The translations under genes and the position numbers were made by a program. The notes below the pieces were generated by a model. The model was not told the DNA's origin. It searched no databases and was given only the letters and a program-made list of their open reading frames with translations. DNA of 25,603 nucleotides from Acidobacteriota bacterium (GTDB lineage Bacteria > Acidobacteriota > Blastocatellia > Pyrinomonadales > Pyrinomonadaceae). The stretch's first letter is position 1, and every line of letters begins with the position of its first letter. The stretch covers positions 1 through 25,603 of the forward strand of contig JAEWBM010000191.1 of the NCBI GenBank assembly GCA_023391155.1, given 5' to 3'. This document shows positions 7,388 to 16,548 of the stretch, in pieces.

Positions 7388-8369
7388 GACCGATACAAAG
7401 TTCGAAGAGTATCTGCTTGGAGAGCTGACGGAGGACGAGCAGGCTGAGTTGGAGGAGCAACTGTTCGTCGATGACGAGTTTTTTGCAATGCTGCAAGCGG
7501 CCGAGATGGAGATGATAGACCGATACGTGAGAAACGCAATGTCAGGCTCGGAACGGCGAAAAATGGAAGCGAAGTATATCGTGACGCCCGAACGCCGGGA
7601 GAAGATCGCGGAAGCACGAGCGTTTCACAAGGAATTGGAAGCGATCCGTCCTCGAGAAGTTAAGGTCGAGAACACGTCTTGGCTAGGCAATATATTCAGC
7701 GGCTGGAGCCTGGCGATGCCGCAGATGCAGTACGTGTCGGGCGGGTTGATCGTGGCCCTTGCGTTGACGGTCGGCTGGCTCTTATATGACCGGGCAATGA
7801 TGCAGAACGAACTTGCAGAAACGCAGAAGATCCAGGCGGAAACGAATGCCAGGCTGTCCGATGATCCTACTACGAAGGAAGCGGAGATTGCACAGCAGCT
7901 GGACGAGCAGCGAACCAAAGAGGCGGAGACGCTTTCAGCGCTGCAGGAGGAAATAGAGCAACTCGAGCGCGATGTAACTCGGGCGAAGGAGCGGACTCCA
8001 GACGACCTGAAGGAACCCGAGACGCGCGCGACGCCGCGGCCAAGTCTGATCGAAAGGGTGCCGTTGCCAGAACCGCAGACGGCAACCGCCGGGCGTCCGC
8101 TGATAGTGGTTCTCGATGAGGAAACAAAGGTCGTTAGCGTGAATGTGGAACTCGCTGATCTGGAAGGTGATGTGTTTGCTGTGACGCTAAAAAAAGGTGA
8201 TGAAACGGTATTACGAACTAAAGATATAAAGGCACAGGTCACAGGGGGGCGCCGCTATTTATCGATCGCCCTCCCGGCTGCACAGTTGGACGAGGGGAGT
8301 TACGATCTGCTGATCCGGAGCACATCCGGCGATGAAATGAAACTGGTACTGACCGTAGTGAAGAAGTGA
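7359..8369 (+). CDS. Membrane-anchored anti-sigma-like protein
   Basis: 336 residues from the ATG at 7359. A GTG at 7374 has the better Shine-Dalgarno (GGAGGAG, 6-base gap) and may be the real start. Residues 14-90 are an acidic helical segment (FEEYLLGELTEDEQAELEEQ) resembling the cytoplasmic domain of anti-sigma factors, but the zinc motif HxxxCxxC is absent. One membrane helix follows (about 126-143), then a long coiled coil (about 146-212, rich in Glu, Gln and Lys) and a C-terminal beta domain (about 240-336) outside the membrane. The layout suggests it holds the preceding sigma-like protein at the membrane and senses an envelope signal. Its TGA at 8367-8369 is one base from the next start, indicating coupling. 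Confidence 0.7.
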   Translation: MEEPIVAAFKTDTKFEEYLLGELTEDEQAELEEQLFVDDEFFAMLQAAEMEMIDRYVRNAMSGSERRKMEAKYIVTPERREKIAEARAFHKELEAIRPREVKVENTSWLGNIFSGWSLAMPQMQYVSGGLIVALALTVGWLLYDRAMMQNELAETQKIQAETNARLSDDPTTKEAEIAQQLDEQRTKEAETLSALQEEIEQLERDVTRAKERTPDDLKEPETRATPRPSLIERVPLPEPQTATAGRPLIVVLDEETKVVSVNVELADLEGDVFAVTLKKGDETVLRTKDIKAQVTGGRRYLSIALPAAQLDEGSYDLLIRSTSGDEMKLVLTVVKK

Positions 8370-8370
8370 A

Positions 8371-11300
8371 ATGAGATCTGATGCACCAACGATAAATTCA
8401 TTCACGAACCCGGCTCGCAAGGTTACGCACTGGAGCATGAGTGCTTTTTTAGTATTAAGCATTTTTGGGCTACTACTTCCCGGATCGCACGCCGACGCCA
8501 GTCGGTACACGGACGGAAAGTCATCGAAGCCGAATCTTATCGTCCAGACTGGCCACAAAGGGAGAATTTGGACCGTCGATGTGTCCGCAAACGGGAAGAT
8601 CATTGTATCTGGTGGCCAGGACAAAACAGTTAGGCTGTGGGAGTTTGAAACCGGCCATCTGATTAGAATCTTGGAAGGCACAGTGGGAGAGGTGACCTCT
8701 GTTGTAATTTCGCCGAATGGAAAGTTCGTAGCTTCTGCTGGATGGGAAGAGCCGCTCCGGATATGGGATGCAGAAACAGGAATTCAGTTGAGATCGATCG
8801 CAGTTCATACGCAACAGATATCTAAACTCAAATTCATAGACGATGGCAACGTCATTGCGGGGAATGACCGCGACACGGTAAGGCTCTGGGATGTTGCAGC
8901 GGGCGTTGAAATCAGATCGTTCATCGTCGCCAATGACGATGCGGTGTCTGCAATAGCAGCCTCGCCGGATTTCCGACTGCTCGCTGCCGCAACGATGTCC
9001 GGCAGAATAGCCGTTTGGGACATGAGGAGCGGTGAGCAAGTTCGACTACTTTCCGGACATCGGGACATGGTCCGAGCGTTGGAATTTGCGCCGGATGGTA
9101 AGTCTCTGGCGTCGGCAGGACATGACATCAAGGGGGTAAGCGTATGGAACCTTGAAACGGGATCGGTGCATCTGTCCTTGGATTTGGCTACTGCTTCCTT
9201 TGTGACAGCTCTGACATTCACATCCGAAGGAAGCATGATTGCTGTCGCGAGCGGTAATTCCGTGGAACTCTGGCAAATACCCAGCGGTAGGCGAATCAAG
9301 ACACTGAATCGACATACTGATCGCATTTGGTCGATAGCGTTCTCCCCGGATGATCAGGTGCTGGTCTCCGGAAGTGATGACAGTACGATCAGATTCTGGC
9401 GGGTAAGTTCCGGGCTTCAGTTCAACTCGCTTGAGGCGGTCGGTAATTCAATCCGGACGCTAGGAGTATCTGACGATAGAGTGCGGCTGGCCTTCGCAGA
9501 TGACCAACATCGCATTCAGATATTTGATCTCATAAGCGGTTCAAATATTCGCACGCTTGGTGGCCATACGGCCGCCGTCGAAACGATCGTATTTTCTCCT
9601 AGTGGCAGTACTATCGCTTCCGCCGGCCAGGACAATACGATAAGGCTTTGGGAGGCTGAATCCGGACGCCAAAAGGCCATTTTTGAGTCGGGCGGCGGTC
9701 TCGATCGGCCTTTAGCCTTTTCCAATGATGCAAAATTACTAGCGGCAGCAGGGGACGGTAACACGTTTGCGATCTGGGATCTAGATACGCTGCGAAAGCT
9801 CAGAACCGTTGACCGTCATGAATCTTGGGTCAAATCGATCATGTTCTTAACGGACGGTGAGTCTCTGGCAACCTTGGGCTTTGATGGAGACCTGATGATA
9901 TGGAGTGTTTCAACTGGAGACTTGATTACTTCGATCGAGGGGGGTGTCGCTGTAAATTATGCGGCCTGGTCGGCCGAGACTCAATTGTTCGTAACTGCCC
10001 GTGACGCGACGGTCAGGTTGCGTGAGCAGGACAAAGGCAGCGAGATCAGGAGAATCGAGAGTATCAGCTTGATCACTTCTGTTGCACTTTCGAATAGCGG
10101 TGACATCTTGGCTGTCGGCAGTTATCCGAACTCGGTAAGGCTGTTCGCAACACGAACCGGACAGGAGCTACGCTCACTCGATGGCCACACTAACTGGATA
10201 ACAACACTTGAATTTCTCGCAGGCGATTCGACGCTGATCTCCGGTAGCTGGGACGGACATATAAGGATTTGGAATGTCGAGAACGGTGACGAACTACTCG
10301 CGATAACATTCCTGTCGGAAGGGGAATGGGTCGTCACGACACCCGAAGGCCGGTTTGACACGAATAAGGATCTGAGTTCGATCGAAGGTCTCCACTGGGT
10401 CATCCCGGATGATCCGATGACGCCGGTGCCGCTGGAGATCTTTATGCGGGACTATTACGAGCCTGGGCTATTGCAGAGGCTTTTGCGTTGCAATACGGAT
10501 GACACGTGCGGAACGGAGTTCAAGCCGTTGCCGAACATCGCCGAGCTGAACCGCGTCCAGCCAAAGATAAACGATGAGGGGATCAGAGTGATCCCGAAAC
10601 AGGGTGGCGGACGGGTCGTGGACGTTGAGGTGACGATCGAGAGCGCAACGGGCGAGTACAAGACCGAGACCGGCACGACAACACTCACCTCCGGCGTCTA
10701 CGACCTGCGTCTGTTTCGAAACGGCCAGATGGTCGGGCAAAGCACACCGTACGAACGACGCGAGGCATTCACCCGGGCGGCGCCCGAGTTGATCGAGAAA
10801 AACCGAAAATACTACGAGCAGACCAAACGGCGGACAAACACGCCGGAGCTGGAGGCATGGCGTACTGCTAATGATCTTTCGACCGTCAAGGACGTTAAGG
10901 CCGATGGCAAGGGGAAATACACATACACCTTCAGGGATATAAAGCTTCCGACCGAAGGAAGCAGCGAGGTTGAATTCGCGGCGTACGCATTTAACTCGGA
11001 CCGTGTAAAGAGCGGTCAGGCCGTCAAGACCTATGTTGTTTCTAAGGATGTGACAAGCCAACGCGCCCGGGGGCGTGCGTACGTTGTCACTTTCGGGGTC
11101 AACAAGTACGAGAGCCCGGTGTGGAACTTAAGGTACGCGGCGAATGACGCCAGGAAAATGAGCGAACTCCTCACGGCCAATTTGTCGAAAGGTGGGTCGT
11201 TCGCCGAGGTCGTCCCAATCCCGTTAATCGCTGATGACGAAAATGCCGGGGACGGTCTCATTGAGAGACGCGACGCCACAAAGGCGAACATTCGGTCGGT

Positions 11301-12045
11301 CTTTGAGCTGTTGGCGGGAAATCAGCCCGATAAAGAGAGATTGGAGAGACTGACGAGCGCGATCGGCGCGGCCACGCTGGCAAAGATCCGTGAGGCAATG
11401 CCGGAGGACGCGGTCATTATGTCGTTCTCATCGCACGGGTATGCGGACCAGAACGGCATCTTCTATATCCTGCCAACGGACATCGGGTCCGAGACACGCC
11501 GCACGGTAACTCCGGAACTCCTCCGCAGTTCTATATCGTCTGACGAATTGTCGCTCTGGCTGGGAGATGTTGACGCCGGCGAGATGGTGATCGTCGTCGA
11601 TGCCTGCAACGCGGACGCGGCGGTTAGGAACAGCGAGTTCAAACCGGCCCCTATGGGGAGCCGCGGGCTGGGGCAGTTGGCATATGACAAGGGGATGCAG
11701 ATACTGACCGCGACTCAGGCCGACAACGTCGCTATCGAATCGGGCGGGAAGATCGGGCACGGATTATTGAACTACGCGCTGCTCAAGGAGGGGATCGAGG
11801 CCTCGGCAGCAGACTTTCAGCCAAAGGACGGAAAGGTCCTGCTCAGGGAATGGCTGGAATACGGCGAGACCAGAGTCCCGAAACTTTATGAAGAGCTGGC
11901 CGCAGGAACACTGAAAGCGACCGGCCGAGACGTTATCCAGATCGATATCGGCGGAAAGGATTCGGGCACGGTCACGCTCCAACGGCCAACGCTGTTCGAT
12001 TTCAGGAAGCGGCCGCGAGGCCTGATATTGGCTCGGATCGAGTGA
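8371..12045 (+). CDS. Exported WD40-repeat protein with C-terminal caspase (C14) domain
   Basis: 1224 residues. A signal peptide lies at about residues 20-42 (a second Met, residue 23, would give a shorter leader). From about 58 to 644 I count 14 WD40 repeats, each with GH near the start and a W-D-type end such as IRLWE or VRLWD. Fourteen repeats would make two seven-bladed propellers. A conserved linker (EGEWVVTTPEGRFDT) and a beta-sandwich-like part (about 735-870) lead to the caspase domain from about 905 (VTFGVNKYESPVWNLRYAAN). The catalytic pair is His1022 (SSHGYAD) and Cys1079 (VVDACNAD). The propellers probably recognise a target and the C14 domain cuts after a specific residue. Base composition shifts near 10310, within the gene. 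Confidence 0.9.
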   Translation: MRSDAPTINSFTNPARKVTHWSMSAFLVLSIFGLLLPGSHADASRYTDGKSSKPNLIVQTGHKGRIWTVDVSANGKIIVSGGQDKTVRLWEFETGHLIRILEGTVGEVTSVVISPNGKFVASAGWEEPLRIWDAETGIQLRSIAVHTQQISKLKFIDDGNVIAGNDRDTVRLWDVAAGVEIRSFIVANDDAVSAIAASPDFRLLAAATMSGRIAVWDMRSGEQVRLLSGHRDMVRALEFAPDGKSLASAGHDIKGVSVWNLETGSVHLSLDLATASFVTALTFTSEGSMIAVASGNSVELWQIPSGRRIKTLNRHTDRIWSIAFSPDDQVLVSGSDDSTIRFWRVSSGLQFNSLEAVGNSIRTLGVSDDRVRLAFADDQHRIQIFDLISGSNIRTLGGHTAAVETIVFSPSGSTIASAGQDNTIRLWEAESGRQKAIFESGGGLDRPLAFSNDAKLLAAAGDGNTFAIWDLDTLRKLRTVDRHESWVKSIMFLTDGESLATLGFDGDLMIWSVSTGDLITSIEGGVAVNYAAWSAETQLFVTARDATVRLREQDKGSEIRRIESISLITSVALSNSGDILAVGSYPNSVRLFATRTGQELRSLDGHTNWITTLEFLAGDSTLISGSWDGHIRIWNVENGDELLAITFLSEGEWVVTTPEGRFDTNKDLSSIEGLHWVIPDDPMTPVPLEIFMRDYYEPGLLQRLLRCNTDDTCGTEFKPLPNIAELNRVQPKINDEGIRVIPKQGGGRVVDVEVTIESATGEYKTETGTTTLTSGVYDLRLFRNGQMVGQSTPYERREAFTRAAPELIEKNRKYYEQTKRRTNTPELEAWRTANDLSTVKDVKADGKGKYTYTFRDIKLPTEGSSEVEFAAYAFNSDRVKSGQAVKTYVVSKDVTSQRARGRAYVVTFGVNKYESPVWNLRYAANDARKMSELLTANLSKGGSFAEVVPIPLIADDENAGDGLIERRDATKANIRSVFELLAGNQPDKERLERLTSAIGAATLAKIREAMPEDAVIMSFSSHGYADQNGIFYILPTDIGSETRRTVTPELLRSSISSDELSLWLGDVDAGEMVIVVDACNADAAVRNSEFKPAPMGSRGLGQLAYDKGMQILTATQADNVAIESGGKIGHGLLNYALLKEGIEASAADFQPKDGKVLLREWLEYGETRVPKLYEELAAGTLKATGRDVIQIDIGGKDSGTVTLQRPTLFDFRKRPRGLILARIE

Positions 12046-12122
12046 CAAGTCGATAGGAAGGAGAAGGGTACCGGCAAACGATCTGTTATAGGAAGCTCGC
12101 CCTGAAAAAGGAAAAGAGAGAA

Positions 12123-14138
12123 ATGATCTTAATTAGAACAAAGAGGCGCACTGAAATATTCTCCAGGATAATGAGGCCAGTTCTTTGCATTTTTCTAGCT
12201 GCAAACCTGCTTTTCGGCTGTATAACAGGTATCGCCCAGGATACGACCCGCACTGTGAATTATGCTGCAGCCGATCACGTCCAGAGGGACCCCGCTGTGA
12301 TGTCGGTACAGACCTTTGCTGAGGTTCAATCGCTTTCGGCACAAAACAGAGCCGCGTCAGCCGTGGCAACAGGGACAAATGGAGAAACGGTTTACCAGGT
12401 CGCTAATCTCGAGTTCGTGTCAGCTGCGTCACGCCGGGCTGCCTTTCCGGACCAAAAGACTTCTACGATCAGGGGCGTAAACACGCTGACAGTGTTTGAC
12501 CGATTTGCGGACGTCTTTATTTCCGATAAGGACGCGTTTGCTCAGCTTGCACGCCTGCGAGGATTGCGGTGGGTTGAGTTTCCGGCTGTGGCTAGAGTGC
12601 CGCCGCCCCCAGAGGTGGATCCGTCCACCTTGATCTCGCAAGCCGTACCCGAGCCGATAGCGAACGGCGGTAGGGCCGGATTAACAGGAAAGAATGTGAT
12701 CATTGCCGTGCTGGACACGGGAATCGATTTCCGTCATCCCGATTTCATAAACTACGATCCCACCGGCCGGCCGACCTCGCGCATCAAGTTCCTCTGGGAT
12801 ACATCGTTACAGCATCGACCTGGCGTTGGGGACCCTGCACCTGTGAAATATCCCAACGGTACATCGATCGGCACATTGTTCACACAGGATCAGCTAACCG
12901 CGGAACTTCGTTCGGAATCACGGTCGATCCCGGCAACCGACCTGGACGGCCACGGAACGATGTGCGCGGGCATTGCCGCCGGAAATGGAAACGCTGACAA
13001 GAGAACTGGCGCTCTCGGACGCAGTTCCGTCGTTGGAGTCGCACCTTCGGCCGACATTATCGGGGTTCGGCTGGGCGAGACGGGGCTCGAGAACGCATAT
13101 CTTGTAAATGCGATCGCTGAATGGCGGGACAAAATCGCGGGGCAAAAGCCAGTGGTTATTTCCGGGAGTTATGGAACTCACATGAGCGGACACGACGGCC
13201 AAACGATCAGAGAACGGCAGCTGAACGCTCGCTTTCCATTAACGCGTGCGGGACGTGCACTCGTATTCGCGGCCGGGAACGATGGCGATAGCGCTATACA
13301 CGCCGATATCGCCTTTGGCAAAGAACCCGAGCTTATTACGTGGACCGCGAGTAATGACACGCTGGTATCATTCTACGTGGATTCCAATGATCCGGGAGTT
13401 GTGGTCGGGGCCACCCGCGCAACACCGCTAGCCAAAGAAAGCATAAAGTTCACCCTCAATCCGCTGACAGATCAGTGGGAGGTTACAATTTATGTGCAAA
13501 AAGGGGTGGGCGGCTTATGGATAAATAATTCCTCCGGCCGGAAGATAAAAGCACATGCATATTTTCCATTGGGGGACGGAATCTTTTTAAAGCCGGCGGC
13601 CAGCTTTACGCACTTGGTCTCGTCACCCGCAAGCATGGCAAATGCCATCTCGGTCGGTAGCTACGATTGGAATGACAGCTTTCATTTTGGCTTGAAGCCG
13701 ACAGTTATTGGAAACGTGTGCAGTAACGAACCGATCGAGATCGGGTGGCTATCGTGCTATTCCAGCCCCGGGCCGAACCGAAATGGAACGGTGAAACCTG
13801 AGATCGTGGCGCCCGGCCAATATTTCGAATCTGCGAACGCCAAGGTCAATGGTGAAACCGCAGTATCAGACCCGAGGTTTCCGCCAAGCGTTGATACTAC
13901 AGGTGAATACCGTTTAATGACCGGGACCAGCGCCGCGACACCTTATACCGCGGGTGTCATAGCGCTGATGTTTGAGAAGAAGCCGACACTCAGTCTGGGA
14001 GATATTCGCGATCTGATAATGGGAAATGCAAGTAAGTCAGGGCTGAGCCCGCTGCGGCGTCCTGTTCCGAACGAGAACTGGGGATACGGAAAGCTTGATC
14101 TGGCCGCGGTCGACCGGATCCTGGCATCGATACGTTGA
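12123..14138 (+). CDS. Exported S8 (subtilisin-family) serine peptidase
   Basis: 671 residues with a hydrophobic leader (about 17-37). The cysteine in LLFGC could be lipidated, but the box is not canonical. A pro-region precedes the peptidase domain. The catalytic triad is complete: Asp198 (IAVLDTGIDFRHPDF), His277 (DLDGHGTMCAGIAAG) and Ser603 (MTGTSAATPYTAG), with oxyanion Asn386 (FAAGND). Between Asn386 and Ser603 there is a roughly 110-residue beta-rich insertion (about 395-500), resembling the jelly-roll insertion of CspA-like subtilases. It probably matures or degrades envelope proteins, and it could activate the neighbouring caspases. It lies 77 bases after the WD40-caspase gene. Its stop overlaps the next start as TTGA. 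Confidence 0.93.
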   Translation: MILIRTKRRTEIFSRIMRPVLCIFLAANLLFGCITGIAQDTTRTVNYAAADHVQRDPAVMSVQTFAEVQSLSAQNRAASAVATGTNGETVYQVANLEFVSAASRRAAFPDQKTSTIRGVNTLTVFDRFADVFISDKDAFAQLARLRGLRWVEFPAVARVPPPPEVDPSTLISQAVPEPIANGGRAGLTGKNVIIAVLDTGIDFRHPDFINYDPTGRPTSRIKFLWDTSLQHRPGVGDPAPVKYPNGTSIGTLFTQDQLTAELRSESRSIPATDLDGHGTMCAGIAAGNGNADKRTGALGRSSVVGVAPSADIIGVRLGETGLENAYLVNAIAEWRDKIAGQKPVVISGSYGTHMSGHDGQTIRERQLNARFPLTRAGRALVFAAGNDGDSAIHADIAFGKEPELITWTASNDTLVSFYVDSNDPGVVVGATRATPLAKESIKFTLNPLTDQWEVTIYVQKGVGGLWINNSSGRKIKAHAYFPLGDGIFLKPAASFTHLVSSPASMANAISVGSYDWNDSFHFGLKPTVIGNVCSNEPIEIGWLSCYSSPGPNRNGTVKPEIVAPGQYFESANAKVNGETAVSDPRFPPSVDTTGEYRLMTGTSAATPYTAGVIALMFEKKPTLSLGDIRDLIMGNASKSGLSPLRRPVPNENWGYGKLDLAAVDRILASIR

Positions 14139-16450
14139 CGCGAGAAGAAGGCGCGGAGGGCCATTTGCAACGCTGTACAGAAATATCCTTGATCGGAAGC
14201 ATGATAGGCGGGCTGTTTCTATTGTTGCTATTTGGTTCTATATCGAACCCTGTCCGGGTTCAGAGCCGGGTGCACGCAGCGTCCGACGCCGGCCCTCCAG
14301 GGTTCGCGTTGCTCGTCGGGATAACGAATTATAAGGATCCGCGGATAAATAAGATCGACGGCTGCGAAAACAATGTTCCTCTGCTCGCAGAAACGCTGAT
14401 CGGGCGTTACGGCTTTGACCGAAAGAACATTCTGACACTTATCGATGAACAGGCAACCAAAGCGTCGCTCATCGATCGATTTAGGTCGCATCTGATCGGG
14501 AATGCACGAAAGGCAAAGGCGGCCGGCACCGAGGCCGTCGTTCTCTTCTATTTTTGCGGGCACGGATCGCAATATCCGGATCAGGACGGTGATGAAAATG
14601 ATGGGCTGGATGAGACCTTTCTACCGTACGACAGCCGAACAGGGGACATTTTCGATATCCTTGACGATGAGATCGACGACCTAAAGGCGGAGCTTCGGGC
14701 ATTTACGCATAACACGACCCTCATTCTCGAAAGCTGCCACTCCGGTACCGGCAGCCGCGAGCTAAATGAAGACAGCACGCTCATTGTGCAGGAGGCCCCT
14801 CCTGACGAACGCAAGCGCCCGCCTTATAAGCGCATATATCCGCCGACTAAGGATGAGGACGAGCTGACCTATACGGAGATCAGCGCGTCAGCTAGTTTCA
14901 GGACCGCGAAGTCTGAATCAAAAGAACACTGCAACTGCGAGAAACCCTACAGCCTTATGACAAAGGCCCTGGTCGAAGCTCTGAATCGCGCGACGCATTC
15001 GACGACTTACCAGGAACTTGTCCGCGAGGTGAACAGCGCTGTTTCGCTCCGATCCAGGCAAGACCCCCAGGTGGAGGGGAATCGACATGCGGTGCTGTTT
15101 CGCGGGGCCGCAAGACGCGCCCGCCCTTACATCGAAATAGAAAAGCTTTTGGCTGACGATGACCGGATCGTTATTCGAGCGGGGAAGATCCACGGGCTAA
15201 AGGTCGGAAGCCAGGTAGCTATTTATTCGTCAGGGACACTCGTGAATAAAGGCGCCGAGGGCTGGCTTGCGAATGGAGTGGTCAGCAGCGTGGGAGACGT
15301 GAATTCGATCGTGCTGCTGCCCTCACCCGATGAGAACGAAAATGTAAAGCGCATAACGCAGACGTCGCATGTCGTTCTTGCATCTCCTGTCTTCGGCGGC
15401 GGCCATGTGCTGGTAGATCTCCATACAGCCGGAGAAAAGAATGCGCGAAACACAGAAGCCGCGAACGCCGTAGCCGGCGAGCTGAGAGCGCTCGGACTTT
15501 TTGAAAATCAGCTTATCAGGCTCGCCGATGCCGGATCTCAAGGAGCGGCCGAGGAAGAGCCGAAAGCGGCGGTCCGGCTGCGGCGGGGCAGGGTCGGCGA
15601 CCCTTTTATCGATCCAAAGCTTTTGAGTATGCCCTCGCGGACATTGTCATGCGACGGAGATAAGCTGACGTCGGATGCCGGCAGCATCGAAAGGCCGGCC
15701 CCATCGCGCGAGGTCTATTTTCTTGACGACGGCGACCCCGGCGGCCTGCCGTTATTCGGAAGATTCTTTTCCCCCGACTCGGAAGATCTGGCGGACGATA
15801 TCGCTCAGGCGATCCACAATTATGTTTTGCAGTTGAATCTAAAAACGCTTGACAACGCTGCGTCGAATCTCGCCGCCTCTATCGATGTAACGATCGATAA
15901 GAATATCGGCATTGCGCCCGTCTGCAAAGAGGGTCGGCTGACATACGAACCCACTGTCCCCAATCTGGAGTCCCGCGTCACCGACGGCAAGGTGCCGATC
16001 GACAGTTTCTTTAGATTGAGCGTGAAAAATATCTCAGGCGAGGTTAACCGTGAAAGAACCAAAAACAAATTTGCGTCGGGCGAGCCGCTGCACGTTGCGG
16101 TTATCCTGCTTGGCAATAATGGCGACATAAACGTCGTATATCCCAGGCTGGGTGCAAATGATCCGCTGAACGACGGGGCGCGGATCGAAAGGTATTTTCA
16201 GGCGACGGCGCCGGTCGGCACCGAACATTTTATGGTGGTCGTAAGCCGTAAACGCGTGGACTTCAGTTTTTTGGATTCGAAGTTATCGCGCCGCGCTCCG
16301 CTTTCGCCTCTTGAACAGATACTCACACAATCGGGCACGCGAACCCGCGATAGCGGGACTCTGTTGCCCGATGAGCCCGACCAATGGGGCGTCGTTCACA
16401 TCGAACTCGGCGTCGTGGAACCGGCCGCCGCTTCCGCAATTCAAAAATAA
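14135..16450 (+). CDS. Exported metacaspase-like C14 peptidase with C-terminal DUF4384-like domain
   Basis: 771 residues if started at the TTG at 14135, which overlaps the subtilase stop. An ATG at 14201 (residue 23) begins just before the hydrophobic leader GGLFLLLLFGS. The caspase domain starts at about residue 57 (FALLVGITNYKDPRINKIDG). The catalytic dyad is His143 (FYFCGHGSQYPD) and Cys201 (LILESCHSG). The acidic loop DQDGDENDGLDE followed by FLPYD is typical of type I metacaspases, which cleave after Arg or Lys. A middle SH3-like part (about 330-420) and a C-terminal DUF4384-like domain (about 625-720, HVAVILLGNNGDINVVYP) follow. The role is an envelope protease of unknown target, coupled to the subtilase. 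Confidence 0.9.
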   Translation: MTREEGAEGHLQRCTEISLIGSMIGGLFLLLLFGSISNPVRVQSRVHAASDAGPPGFALLVGITNYKDPRINKIDGCENNVPLLAETLIGRYGFDRKNILTLIDEQATKASLIDRFRSHLIGNARKAKAAGTEAVVLFYFCGHGSQYPDQDGDENDGLDETFLPYDSRTGDIFDILDDEIDDLKAELRAFTHNTTLILESCHSGTGSRELNEDSTLIVQEAPPDERKRPPYKRIYPPTKDEDELTYTEISASASFRTAKSESKEHCNCEKPYSLMTKALVEALNRATHSTTYQELVREVNSAVSLRSRQDPQVEGNRHAVLFRGAARRARPYIEIEKLLADDDRIVIRAGKIHGLKVGSQVAIYSSGTLVNKGAEGWLANGVVSSVGDVNSIVLLPSPDENENVKRITQTSHVVLASPVFGGGHVLVDLHTAGEKNARNTEAANAVAGELRALGLFENQLIRLADAGSQGAAEEEPKAAVRLRRGRVGDPFIDPKLLSMPSRTLSCDGDKLTSDAGSIERPAPSREVYFLDDGDPGGLPLFGRFFSPDSEDLADDIAQAIHNYVLQLNLKTLDNAASNLAASIDVTIDKNIGIAPVCKEGRLTYEPTVPNLESRVTDGKVPIDSFFRLSVKNISGEVNRERTKNKFASGEPLHVAVILLGNNGDINVVYPRLGANDPLNDGARIERYFQATAPVGTEHFMVVVSRKRVDFSFLDSKLSRRAPLSPLEQILTQSGTRTRDSGTLLPDEPDQWGVVHIELGVVEPAAASAIQK

Positions 16451-16548
16451 TTCCCACGCACCAGGGTAAGCTTTTTCCTCTTCTCTTCACTCAATAGTGA
16501 GGCCGGTTAACGGCAACTAAATAAAAAATATGTAAGAGGAGTATTAGA

